Source: Eunapius fragilis
Taxonomy: Eukaryota > Porifera > Demospongiae > Spongillida > Spongillidae
Reading direction: 5' to 3'
Length of the DNA stretch: 64,000 nt
Assembly: GCA_963681505.1 (NCBI GenBank)
Contig: OY811975.1
Location: 6,067,490-6,131,489 of the forward strand
A model generated the notes under the pieces. That model did not search any database. It saw only the letters and a program-made list of their open reading frames with translations, and was not told the origin of the DNA. Both the position numbers and the translations under genes were made by a program. Each line of letters begins with the position of its first letter. The stretch's first letter is position 1. Positions 33,701 to 45,538 of this stretch are shown here, piece after piece.

Positions 33701-34200
33701 TGTCCAACATTGAATGGGCCGCAAACAGCCGTGTACCATTAGGGACTATCAGTGGGGCAACAAGGTGCCTGTTGGAGGGAGGGCTATAACCTTTGCGCGG
33801 ATCGCACGTGGTACCGTTAGGGACTTTTAGTGCATCAATGCATGCGTTGTAATGGCACGATAGTAAGAGAACACAAAAAGTAGTACGAAATACGAACATA
33901 CGAAATGCGAACATTTTCATTCTGGGCATGTGTGTGCAAGGTAGACTGGTAGTGCCCAATCGCTTCCTTTCTATATTTTTATACCACTCAATATTGTGCT
34001 TATGCATATGTGCTGTAACTAAGAATTTTTACACATTCAACAATTATGGTCTCATCAAATGCATTTATTTATTAACTTCTTTATAGATGTGAACAGGACA
34101 GTTTTAATGGATCTCATATAACGAATCATTTTTCATGGTTTATCAAATGAAATCACTTTTTAATGATACATTTATAGTACCGATAGGTTTTAATCATTCA
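30736..34200. other. Arm segment without recognised gene (mirrored about 54430-57894)
   Basis: Only short frames with no recognisable domains. Contains two of the three indels that distinguish the arms. A 110-codon frame (33675-34007, minus) with a hydrophobic stretch is not convincing as a gene. Confidence 0.4.
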
Positions 34201-34856
34201 ACGGACAGGAAATATATAAGGGCACGTTTAAGGTCGATAGAATGCGTATTAGTGCGTCCCAGAAAGTTAAATCTGACAAACATAATGGACACTTTGCTAA
34301 GCACTGCCCAATAAGGTAAGCGATTTTGTTAATCGAGACTAATCAAGGTGATCTAATTAATACATAGCGTTTTAGTCCATGTAATCATTTGGCTTCATGT
34401 GGAAAGTAAAATTTTATTAGTTATATTGCCTGACACCGATTTCATGCATATTTTCGGCGTGTAGCATATTGCTAAGCGTAGAAAATATATATCTCATCTT
34501 CAGTAATTATTAACAGTTGTTATGCTACAATTGAGATTGCCATGGGGGAAAGGATATCGCCCACCACATCGGAAGCGTTAGCGATTGATCAATCAAAACA
34601 TGTTGTATTTGCATCAATGAATTATCATTATAGTACGGTGCTTACCATGTTTTGGTCGCCACAAACCAATTTGTTCAGTAACTTACTTTAGTTAAGTTTT
34701 AACGCACACATAAACCCTAAACGAGATTATTCTATAACAATTCTACTGCATTCTTTCATTTGTCCATTTGTTTTGTGGTAAAAGACCTTTTTGAAATATT
34801 GCTGCTGCTATTAACGTATTCCTTTTTAGTTACAATTGAGGAAATTTTTGTCTTCG

Positions 34857-34935
34857 AACATGGTGGTCGAGCAGAATGGTCTCAAACGTGTAACTATGGT
34901 ACCCGGAAGTTCGATTCCACATGATTAACTGTTTT
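34857..34935 (+). repeat. tRNA-like module with A and B boxes (left arm)
   Basis: TGGTCGAGCAGA (34864) resembles the A box of class-II tRNAs. AGTTCGATTCC (34908-34918) matches the B box GGTTCGANTCC at 10 of 11 positions. A T7 run follows at about 34932. Stems do not fold into a proper tRNA, so this looks like the head of a tRNA-derived SINE or a tRNA relic rather than a tRNA gene. Confidence 0.55.
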
Positions 34936-35019
34936 TTTATCTCTCTTATATACCATTAAGTTTAGAGATAAAGTTGATATACGTATACCTTCCCAGACTC
35001 ACCATTTCAAGCTAATGTT

Positions 35020-35552
35020 GTCTGGCATAGTGGTGGTTAACGACGAGAGCTTCATGCTCGAGGTACTGTGTTCATGGCTCGGGGTCCCACGGATTTTGTT
35101 GCATATCAACTTAGTGCGGCAGAGCATCACGTCTTCCGAAGTGGAACGTCACTTTTAGTTGACTTGGTAGTGTCACGCAACAGAAATTCTCTATTGTGAA
35201 ACAGTCTATGACTTTCCCTTTGCTTGTGTCAAGCTTGCTAAGGGTGCTGTCATTTTGAAGGAAATTTAAAATTTTTAATACAGACTTTTAACAAAATGTC
35301 ATGCGTTGTTGTTTTTCCCATTTTATTGATCTTTTCGTTGACAAGAATGAACATAATTGCCGCGCAACACAACTAAGCATACATTTAAATTTCATTGTCC
35401 TCCACAATTGCTAATAATACTACGGATAAACCATTCGGCTAATTAATGTTGCGTAAGATATTTTGGACTGCCGCGCAGTGAACCAAACAAGTGGTTGACT
35501 ATAGGCGCATGCGCCGAGGACCCATTTGCCTGCTTTAGGCATTAACACCGAA
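35020..35552. repeat. Repeat R copy 2 with tRNA-like start (left arm)
   Basis: Begins TGGCATAGTGGTGGTTAACG, which fits a tRNA A box at 11 of 12 positions. GAGCTTCATGCTC follows and could be an anticodon-like stem-loop. The B box region is degenerate. The rest is non-coding and shared with 30216-30735 and, in part, with the spacer at 44270-44615. Confidence 0.65.
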
Positions 35553-35777
35553 GCTTCCTTAATCCATCTTCCTGAATAACTTTGAAATCGAGATATAACT
35601 AGTAACTTTCGCTTAGATGCCATGAATCACGTTATAGAATACAATTGCTTAGTTTTTGATTCACTAAATGGTGTAAGCTGGTGCTAAGTGTAAAGAAGAG
35701 ATAGTAAAGCTTGAGGCGATATAAAACATTCATTAGCTCTATGCAGTGAAAAATGCATTGCGTTGCTGTACAGCAAG

Positions 35778-35840
35778 GCTCCCCTCGGCCGAGTGGTTGA
35801 ACAGTTGGATATTATGATATTATGACTGTTTTGCGTGTTC
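35778..35840 (+). repeat. Second tRNA-like A-box module (left arm; mirrored 52812-52874)
   Basis: CTCGGCCGAGTGGTTGAACAG is very close to the A-box arm of Leu/Ser tRNAs. No convincing B box or acceptor stem follows, so it is not called as a tRNA gene. Confidence 0.4.
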
Positions 35841-36959
35841 TATATTCTGTTGGCATGTGCTACTGACATTTGAATAGATGCTGGTACCAAGTTGATGGTC
35901 ATGAAGGAGAGGGATGTGGTAACAATAACCTTGGTCAGCATGTGATTCAATTGGGTGTGATCAGTGATTGCGAAATGACAGTAGACTCATTCATCAAATT
36001 GAATCTAGCAAACATGTATCGTTTATATATAGTTCATATTTCATTAATACATTATCTCTATGTGGAACAATTCTTACGAATTTATGTAATAAGGATTGTC
36101 ATCTCATTATTCCAATATATGACATACAGTGCAATGATATCACTGATGACATTCTGTGCAACTGATTAGTTGAGTAGTTATAACTGTCCTAATGCAATAG
36201 TGGAAATGCATGCTTTTTATCTCAATATGCAACATGCCCAGTTATTTGTACTTAGTGGATTATTGTTAATGCCCCTAATCGCAACAGAACTGTGGTTATG
36301 CACGCGTTGTTTCTCATATAACCATTTGTTAATCAACTAATCAAGGTGAACTCATTTGAATCTATGTATAACGATGGCTTCACAGAATATACGGCGGAAA
36401 TGATATCGCCCACCACATCGGGAAGCGTTAGCGTTTCATCATTTTTAATTTCACTTTCATTTGCATTACCTTTTGTTTTGTATGTTGTGGCGAAGTCATG
36501 TCAAATTCTTATTTCATTAAATTTGGATTTATTTATTTTGTATGCCATGGTATGCTTCTATGCTAATGCGGTCTCTTTCATTTGTTAGTTTGTATGTATG
36601 CCGATTCCATGCTTGCTTTTGTATTATGGTTAATGCATCTCAGTACATCGGTTTCATTTGGTTTGAATTATGCATTTATATAACAATAAAACTGTAAATC
36701 ATGGTATGTGTAATATTCTGGTCTACATAAATCAATGTACTGTTTCCGTGCATTCTTGTATATACATCAATGATTACTCACGGATGTAACATAAGTACAA
36801 TGCTCAGTTATAAAAAACATTTTAGAGATCAGATCAATAATTGTTTATAAAGGAGGCCAAGCTGCCTTGAAGCTAGTAAGACCCCCAGATTTTCCTCTGC
36901 GCCATTGAATGTTTTGGGTAGGAGCTTATAAAAATAGTAAGATGAAATAGTGTAGCAAA

Positions 36960-39610
36960 TAAGATCACAATAAATGCGTTGGATCATTTTAATTTAATTA
37001 GGAACATAAGATTATTCATGATAAACAATTTTGTATCAATGGGTGCGCAACCGCATGCACGTAATGAAACCATACCAATTCAGAGTTAAAAACATTGTGG
37101 AGTACACCGTCGTTATTGAGTGTTTATAACGACTGCATCGTTTCTAACATCTTCTCTAAGTGTTTATCCTTTTTGACAAACAACCAAGATGTAAAGTTAA
37201 ATGCTTTCTTCTGAGATAAAATCATATACAAACACAGATCTCCTAAAATCACTTGCGACTTGCGTATAAATCAATGAGATTATCATGACTAGCCGGCTAT
37301 GATTACATTACATAAAGTAACTGCTTATTTATCTGCGTAAAAAATTGCTCTGCAGCGATAGATATGAATATTTAACGAACAAAAAACGGTACATGTGCCT
37401 GGTTCCATTACGCGTCGAGAGAATACGTTTCGCTGCGCCTTAGATATATTTTATCTGATAAGTACAATGGAAAACCAAAGCACTGCCCAATTTGTTAACT
37501 ATCAACGTTATCATAAGCAGTACCATGTAAGAATCAATGAGATTATCATTTGATAAAACGTGATGCATAGTTAAATTGAGATCCATGAGAACAAGTTCTG
37601 TTCTGGTACCCGTAGGTAAATAACAAGCTATGTCCCGTTAATCCTTAGTTACATTACATTTGCGCTTTTTATCGATAGGTATATAAATAACTATCATTTA
37701 AAAGTAGTTGATTAATGACATTGTTTATGGAGATAAGCATTGTGGTAATAATACTGTAGATTATTGTAATAGTGAGCAACATGATATTAAAATCATTCAC
37801 CCTTGTATGGATGGTGACATACGTAGGATGTAGTAGTCCTACAAAGGAGTGATTAAAAGAACAGCAATTATGAGTAAAATTTGTCATTTTCTTAGCAACA
37901 TGAAATACGCTATAAAAAACGGGGCGCTAGATATTTCAGCTGTTTAATATTTACGTAACAATTGTACTTTCCTCAGTAATATAATGGAGTAATTGAATTC
38001 ATGAGATCACCCACCACCGAGTACAAATACTGGGCTTGAAAGATGAGATAAAAAGCTTGCTAATTATTATTGTTCTTTTTATACAGTTAAGAACGACTCT
38101 ATATTTAACGATTCAATGCTGTATTATTACACTGAATGGAATGTATTTAATGTGTCATGTAGGCCTATGACGTAAGCACGATAATTGGATTGGGATCATA
38201 TTATTTTTAATGCTGATATCATGCAATGTCAATGAATGTATAACAGCATGAATGTAATGAAACCATAATGCACATGTGAAACCATTGTGAAGTATATAGC
38301 TCAAACACCCTTGTAATTGGGAGTTCATGAATCCCTCCGGTCCTTTCAATGTGTTTATCATTTTAACGGCGATAAAGGTATGATGAAAAGTAATGTTTAG
38401 TTGTGATAAAATCAAATGAAGAAATCCCACGAGATCTCCGATAATAACTTTTGAGCTCATAATTCGCATGTGTTTATAATGAATTCAATGAGATAATCAT
38501 GATTAGCTATAATTACATTATGTGAAGTAACTATGCCTATTTATACGCAGCAAGAAATGTACTTGCAAAACAAAAGGGAGTGGTAATTTTATAGCTTTCG
38601 TATCATCGTTGATCCCACTATTGCATTTAAATCCTATATATATGCCACGTGGAAATTTATGCTCATCTTGCTAATTAATCATATATGGTATGTTGCATCG
38701 CTCATACCGAATAGAGAAGAGATATGGCGTCTCTTACTTCTTTCGCGAAACACTTGATGTAGATACTATATCGTTGGCAATGTGGTGGCAAACAATTTGT
38801 AAGAGAAACGAAGCCGTGAAAACCTTTTTACGCCGTGTTAATTATTAGTTTGTAGTAACATGCAATTAGCAGTTGAACGCATAGCCATATAAATACAGCA
38901 GTGACTTAACATCAACCAACCTACAAACAATTTGAAAATAAAAGAAGCCATCGCAAACGTACTGGAAACATAAACATACAAGAATAACATGTTACTCCAA
39001 GTCAACGAAATTAAGATACTCTTAGAAAAACCAAAGGCAGTTACGTGCATTTTTTGAGCAAAATGTACCGTGTCACTGAGCCATAACTATATGACATCTT
39101 CTGATTATCTGGCAAGTGTTAATCGAGAAAATTATTATGGATAATAATACTGTGATAGACTATTGTAATAGTAATCAACATTATCATTCACCCTTAGGAT
39201 GGCGGTAGATATAGTAGTGCTTAAAAGTGTAAAACGATGATGTGTAAAATTTGCAACATGTAATTTTCTATACAAAAACGGGTTCTAAATTTTCAACTGT
39301 TTAAGCAACTATTATGCTTTTATATGAGTAATTGAATTCATGAGATCATTACTGGGCCTGCTAGATGAGATCTTGCATTACCATTATTCTATTTGCACTG
39401 AATGGAATGTATTGAATGATATGCTCATGACGTAAGCACGATAATTGCTTGGGGATCATATTAAATTAAATACATCATTGGGATTAGTTATGACAAACCA
39501 ATGTCAATGAGTGCAGCAGCACATGAACATAATGAAACCATACCAATGCCTAGTGAAACCATTGTGAAGTATTTAGTTCACCCTTGTTATTGAGAGTTCA
39601 TATACCTCAT
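36960..39610. repeat. Diverged tandem repeats of about 1.2 kb, left arm
   Basis: Landmarks recur in order: AATGAAACCATA at about 37064, 38256 and 39530; GACGTAAGCACGATAATTG at about 38168 and 39427; GAATTCATGAGATCA at about 37997 and 39336. Periods of about 1.19-1.27 kb indicate at least two and a half diverged units. A part unit in the opposite sense is in the spacer (about 43640-44070). Confidence 0.65.
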
Positions 39611-39908
39611 TGATCTTAATCATATGGTATGTTGCATTTCATTCAGTATCGCTTAATAAAGCGCTTCTGGAAGTCAACTAGAAGAGTTATTAAATCTAAC
39701 TTCTTGACACAGCTGGATATTGATTGTGGTTCTCGTTTTAAATGGGCTCATTTTAAACGCTTCAATTTGTCTGAACATGCACATGCCTTTCACCATTTAT
39801 GTCTCACCTGAATCACTGTTTTCTCCCAAATCTGAACACACTTCCATTGGATCTCAAAGAGGTATTGAATTGGGTGTTTAAAGAAATGTATTCTATTGGC
39901 CAAGTTCA

Positions 39909-40069
39909 CTAAAGCTCCTCTGACTGCTCCATCTGAACCATGTACAGCCTCCATAATCAAAAAGGATTCCATGTGTGCTGATTATTTGTTGCCTAAAGCT
40001 CCTCTGACTGCTCCATGTTACAGCCTCCATAATCAAAAACGATTCCATGTGTGCTGATTATTTCTTGCC
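39909..40069. repeat. Two-unit tandem duplication of about 80 bp (left arm)
   Basis: CTAAAGCTCCTCTGACTGCT...TGTGCTGATTATT occurs twice, 84 and about 77 bp, differing mainly by a small deletion. Mirrored at 48583-48743. Confidence 0.85.
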
Positions 40070-40483
40070 ATACCCAGCTAAAGCGTTATCGTAATTTGCA
40101 TTTTTTAATTTCAGACTATATATTGATCTGCAGATGTGCTCAAACATCGAGTTCAGGTAGTTGAAGTTGAACTTCTCAATGATCGTCAATTCAGAATTCA
40201 AATGAATATAATTTATGGAAAGAGTCCGAAAATGTAGACCAAGCGGTTAGATTAACATTCTACTTCTTGATGGAAAGTTTCGGCAGCCTTACTTTTGTAC
40301 TAAAATTACTGCTGGACTCTGGCTGCGTGTTCTTAAAGGTTTCGAGTCTACTAGGCTTACGCGGACCTAATGAGATTATCTTCTCGTGGCGGAGGAGTAT
40401 GCACACGGGATTGAATGGTCTTTGTTCTGGGTCAAAAGTTTGAAGAGACTTAATGATGATCCGTCAACTCGCCGCATTTTGAT

Positions 40484-40712
40484 CAATTGCCAAGTGGATC
40501 TTCTTGGCGAATGTGTCTGCTTGGAGTATCTCGTCGTGTAACGTCCTCAGTCAGAACTCATCGATTTCTGCGTCTTTTTGCACGAAGGACGTCTAGCGTT
40601 TCAAGAAGCGCCACTTTCAATTGCTGCAATACCGCCAGATTCCTCTCCAACGACTGGAGTTAGTCATTTGCCTGTCCGAAAGTCGAGTCGTCGACGAACG
40701 GTGCCCTGAACG
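40484..40712. repeat. Dispersed direct repeat D, copy 1 (left arm)
   Basis: Shares GCGAATGTGTCTGCTTGGAG, CTTTTTGCACGA, CACTTTCAATTGCTGC, CCAACGACTGGAGTT and AAAGTCGAGTCGTCGA in order with 41862-42068. Mirrored at 47940-48168. Confidence 0.75.
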
Positions 40713-41789
40713 TAACCGTTTCTTTTGAGAAAAAAAATCACCTGATCAGTCCTAGTCATTTCCCAGCCAGAATGACCATGAAAGAAAGAGAATGAATATT
40801 GATGATTAACTACTTTAACAATGGGAATATTTCCCATGATATTCACGAAGTAGCTGTCCATTTTTATAGTGGGCTATAATTATAAAAACATGATATATAC
40901 TTCTAGTAACATTTTCTATCTTACTTCCATGTCCTTAACTACACTTCTTATGAACTCCCGTGTGAATGGACATAATTAACTGCAGAATCGTTTGTGCATT
41001 CCGCCACCATCAGAGTAATCTGATACATCATGATCTTGTTCTGAGATGAGATGTTACAAGTTTTTTTTCTCATACACTATGACAGTACTAACCTACAATG
41101 GTCCATACCATCACTTCGAAACTCTTTTTCTTCATCCATGACAACGCTATCACTACCATCATCATCTGCCTGTAAACGTATGGTTAGAAAATTAAGGGTG
41201 CATGTACACTTTATGATCCATTGTTATCCTGGGGCTCTAAGTGCACCTTTGGAGTATCTTTTGTATAATTGCATGCAGAACAGGAATGCTGCCTTGCAAT
41301 GGGCTTAGCATTCCTTCAGATAGCTCATAGGCCATCTGGTGTCTGAATGGTTCATCAATTCCGTTCAGCGACATAATGATATAAGAGTAACCACTAAAGG
41401 CATTGACTATTATACATATCGCTGTGTATGCAGGCATGGGGCAAACCTTCATCGTAATAGAATCGAGCAGCCGGATAAAATAATCAATTCACTGAAAACT
41501 ACTGGACAAAACACAATTTTTTCTTACGAAACATAGAAAAGTACCGCAAACTACTGAATTTGTTTGAGCTGGTGAACTATTAGTCTAAAAACATATTGCA
41601 TCACATGATGCTAACACAAGTGCATATTTTGAGTCATTGTATTTCCAACCTGATATTGACTGCCCGTTAAGCATTGAAAGTAAATATTCGCATATCCACC
41701 AGGCCACGATCAAAATAGTATTTTAACGATAACCATTTCCGCTAGAACTTTGTTATGTAGAAGTTGGTAGAGGCTGGGCAATGAGAGAT

Positions 41790-41848
41790 GGGGGAGGGGG
41801 TGGGGGGGGGGGGGGAGGTGGGGGGTGGGGGAGTGTGGGGGGGGGGTG
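41790..41848. repeat. G-rich tract (left arm)
   Basis: About 60 bp of almost pure G with T/A breaks, including runs of 10 or more G. Potential G-quadruplex. The poly-Gly frames through it are artefacts. Confidence 0.9.
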
Positions 41849-41861
41849 TTGTTGTAACAAT

Positions 41862-42068
41862 AATCAATCGCCAAGTGAATCTGCAGGGCGAATGTGTCTG
41901 CTTGGAGTATCTCGTCGTGTAATTCGTCCTCAATCGTCTTTTTGCACGATGGACGAAATGTGTATTAAAAAGCGTCACTTTCAATTGCTGCGATTTCTCA
42001 CCAACGACTGGAGTTCGACATTTGCCTGCACCAAAAGTCGAGTCGTCGATGAATGGTGCCCTATAAAA
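41862..42068. repeat. Dispersed direct repeat D, copy 2 (left arm)
   Basis: Second copy about 1.38 kb downstream of the first, shorter by small deletions. Mirrored at 46584-46790. Confidence 0.75.
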
Positions 42069-42434
42069 ATTACGTGCGATAAATAATCATTCCAATAAAG
42101 TTGTTGTAACAATAATCTTTCGCGTTTCAATTGACCATGAAACTACTCTATTACAGTTGCACGCGGCGGTTGTCCAACTATTATATAATACATGTATACA
42201 ACGTTCTAGTACCTAATTATTATTAGCAATGAGCATAATGATTTTCCGTACAATTAGAGTTTTTTTGCCGTCCATTATGAACAATTCATAATTTACCACA
42301 TTGTCTAGCGAAATAGCCACCACCACATTAAGGGTATATATAAAGCGCATTACATATTTTTTTTATCATCATGTAATCACTCCATTTTTACACTACCGTT
42401 GACTTTATATTAGGTTTTAATCATTCAACGGACA

Positions 42435-43113
42435 CTCAGGTATGTTAAGACTGGCTACACTATATTTGGATTTGAATTTACTGCAAATTCAAAGATTACA
42501 ACATGCCGCTTTTCTGTTTGGGTACTTCTTGTAGCTATTCTCTTTATACCAAATCTTTGTTCAATGATCCCGCAAATTAATTGAATTGATAGTTGTCATA
42601 GCAACCTTAGTAGTTTATTGCATCGCGCTCCGAAATATGGGGGCATTTTTCGCAAAACCCGGATGATTTAATATCGTTGTTTGTGGACAAATATTGTTCA
42701 TTTGATACTGGTCTAACTATTGTGGGTGGGCACAACGAAATATAACATCGTTTGCATAAGTTGCACAACGAAAATGATGATGTTTGTGCTTAATTTTTCG
42801 CATTTCTAATGTTTGTCTGCAAGCCCCCGACGCGTTTCGAAATTGTGATCAAAAAGCTTAGTACAATGATTAAATATGGATATGAAGAACTGCAGAAACA
42901 TGCGAAAAACTATTCATTTATCGCCCGGGTTTTCAATTCTAACATTAAGTCAATTATTTCACCGTGCGTCACCGTTGTCATAGAAACACCATTATATATT
43001 AATTACGCGTTATCAATCCAAAGTGTATTGGGTAACATCTGTGTATGAATCTTTATGAATAAACGCTTCATTTGGCAGCCATTTAATGTGTAGTCAGTCT
43101 CAACACACCCGAG
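42435..43113. mobile_element. 679-bp inverted-repeat transposon with known empty site (left arm)
   Basis: Ends CTCAGGTATGTTAAGACTGG and the reverse complement of CTCGGGTGTGTTGAGACTGA form a terminal inverted repeat of about 26 bp. Flanking sequence reads CGGACA / CAGGAAAT, while the related repeat at 34201 reads CGGACAGGAAAT without interruption, showing the empty site and a 2-bp (CA) duplication. It has a 79-codon frame with no recognised homology, so it is probably non-autonomous. Confidence 0.85.
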
Positions 43114-43583
43114 CAGGAAATATATAATGGCATGTTTCAGGTCGATAGAATGCGCATCAGTACGTCCCAAATATAATGGACACTTTGCTAAGCACTGCCC
43201 AATAAGGTAAGCGATTTTGATAATAAATAGCGTTTTAGTCCACTGATACCGATTTCATGCTTATTTTCGGCTTGTAGCATATTGCTAAGCGTAGAAAATA
43301 TATATCTCATCTTCAGTAATTATTAACAGTTGTTATGCTACAATTGAGAATATGGGGGAAAGGATATCGCCCACCACATCGGAAGCGTTAGCGATTGATC
43401 AATCAAAACATGTTGTATTTGCATCAATGAATTATCGTTATAGTACGGTGCTTACCATGTTTTAGTCGCCACAAACCAATTTGTTCAGTAACTTACTTTA
43501 GGAAAATTAATCAATTCACTGAAAACTATTGGACAAAACACAATTTTTTCTTACGAAACATTAATGACTACACATTAAATTAA

Positions 43584-43641
43584 AATCGTCAATGGGATTA
43601 GTTATGACAAACCAATGTAATAACTAATCCCAATGACGATT
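43584..43641. repeat. Snap-back hairpin inside the spacer
   Basis: AATCGTCAATGGGATTAGTT... pairs with ...ACTAATCCCAATGACGATT, 22-bp stems with one mismatch and a 14-nt loop. Left of it the sequence has the left-arm sense of the 39.47-kb repeat; right of it the opposite sense. It is a local orientation switch. Confidence 0.8.
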
Positions 43642-44824
43642 ATGATCCCCAACGCAATTATCGTGCTTACGTCATACAATACATCCCATCAGTGCAATAA
43701 TAAATCATAAAATTATCCAAATAGAACAATCGCAATGCACGATCACATCTAGCAGGCCTAGTAATCATCTCATGATCACATTCAATTACTCTATATACTA
43801 TTGTTTAAAGCATAATAGTTGCTTGAACAGTTGAAAATTTAGAACCTCTTTTTGTGTAGAAAATTTCATGTTGCAAATAATGACTAATTTTACACATCAT
43901 AGTTGATCCTTTAATTACAATTTTAAGCACAACTAATAGTAATCAACATTATATTATAATCATTCACCCTTATGGATGGCGGTGTATGTAGTATTTAAAG
44001 ACTATAGTAGTGCTTAAAAGTGTTATGATGTGTAAAATTAGTCATTATTTGCAACATGAAATTTTCTACACAAAAAGATGTTCTTAATTTGAATGGTTTA
44101 TCCGAACTATTAGCAGTTATGGAGGAGAATGATATATTAAATTTATGCTTACTTTACACATGCATGACACAACTTGTATGCACTTTGAATGATATAAATC
44201 ATTTAGTTTTTGTGACAATACATACTTTACACGTTGATTGAACATTTTAAAGACATTTATGTTGTGTTGCGCGGATATTATGTTGATTCTTGTCAACGAA
44301 AAGATAAATAAAATGGGAGAAACAACAACGCATGACATTTTGTTAAAAGTAATATTTATATTCCTACAAAATGACAGCACCCTTAGCAAGCTTGACACAA
44401 GCAAAGGAAAATCCATAGACTGTTTCACAATTGAGAATTTCTGTTACGTGACACTACCAAGTCAGCTAAAAGTGACGTTCCACTTCGATAGACGTGATAC
44501 TCTGCCGCACTAAGTTGATATGCAACCAAATCCGTGGGACCCCGAGCCATGAACACAGTACCTCGAGCATGAATCTCTCGTCGTTACCCACCTCTATGCC
44601 GGACAACATTAGCTTGAAATGGTGAGTCTGGAAGGTATAAATCAACTTTACCTCTAAACTTAATGGCATATAAGAAAGATTACTGTAATCGAACTTCCTG
44701 GTACTATAGTTACACGTTTAAGACCATTCTGCTCGACCACCATGTTCGAGTACAAAAATTGCAACTAAATAGGAATACGCTAATCACAGCAGCAATATTT
44801 CAAAAAACAAATGGACAAATGAAA

Positions 44825-45107
44825 ATTTGGATGGATGAGAGCACGACTGTCTTTTGCAATCCTCAGAGCAACAAACCTTTGTCTGAGGGGCTCCCGCACC
44901 AAATGGAGGAGTGCATTTGGAATGGATGATGGAGCAGGGTTACCTAGTATCTCTGCCTGAACGTCATGCTTAAATAGTTCTTGTCATTATCATTTTTATT
45001 TAATGTGTTATATTATTATTGTTTTCCCCCATATGTCTAAAAGTATTATGTATTCTATACTTACAATTATAATTATTATTATTAAAGTATACACTCAAAA
45101 AAGACTG
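44825..45107. mobile_element. Insertion of about 283 bp unique to the spacer copy
   Basis: Absent from the equivalent place in the right arm (about 53898), where AAATGAAA runs directly into GAATGCAGTAG. The insert ends in A/T-rich repeats (ATTATTATT, CTCAAAAAAGA), consistent with a small retroposon tail, but no target duplication is certain. Confidence 0.45.
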
Positions 45108-45538
45108 CAGTAGAATTGTTATAAAAGAAATTGTAATAATCTCGTTTAGGGTTTATGTGTGCATTAAAACTAAGTTACTGAACAAATTGGTTTGTGCGAC
45201 CAAAACATGTTATGCACAGTAGGTATAATGATAATTTATTGATGCATGTTTTGATTGATCAATCGCTAACGCTTCCCGATGTGGTGGGCGATATCCTTTC
45301 CCCTAGCATAACAACTGTTAATAATTACTGAAGATGAGATATATATTTTCTACGCTTAGCAATATGCTACAAGCCGAAAATAAGCATGAAATCGGTATCA
45401 GTGGACTAAAACGCTATTTATTAACAAAATCGCTTTCCTTATTGGGCAGTGCTTAGCAAAGTGTCCATTATATTTAACTTTCTGGGACGTACTGATGCGC
45501 ATTCTATCGACCTGAAACATGCCATTATATATTACCTG

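Larger units (their letters stand above)
24630..43495. repeat. Giant inverted repeat, left arm (at least 18.9 kb)
   Basis: The whole stretch recurs in reverse complement at 45166-64000. Landmarks mirror exactly: position sums are 88630 to about 33.43 kb, then 88643, 88639 and finally 88652 after three small indels. Every open frame of 60 or more codons that I compared is identical between arms up to about 43.05 kb. Matching persists to the window's last base, so the outer end is unseen. From about 43.1 kb inward the arms diverge visibly and they lose alignment near 43495. No intact gene seen within. Confidence 0.95.
43496..45165. other. Palindrome spacer, a patchwork of arm fragments
   Basis: Not self-symmetric. 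About 43500-43560 matches 41470-41536. About 43640-44070 matches 49140-49420 in direct orientation. About 44260-44824 matches 53280-53890. About 45108-45165 continues that match, with an insertion of about 283 bp (44825-45107) in between. The copies are clearly diverged from the arm versions. No gene seen. Confidence 0.75.

Noticed and set aside
33675..34007. 110-codon minus-strand frame with a hydrophobic N-terminal-like stretch (mirror 54636-54968)
   Set aside because: It could be read as a secreted peptide, but the hydrophobic part is about 29 residues in, there is no known family, and a similar length occurs by chance. Its identity between arms only reflects the palindrome.
34857..34935. 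Functional tRNA gene
   Set aside because: A and B boxes are present but acceptor and T stems do not pair, and there is no clear anticodon arm.
41781..42086. 101-codon frame starting with a poly-Gly run (and its mirror at 46566-46871)
   Set aside because: The length comes from the G tract and repeat D; no homology recognised.
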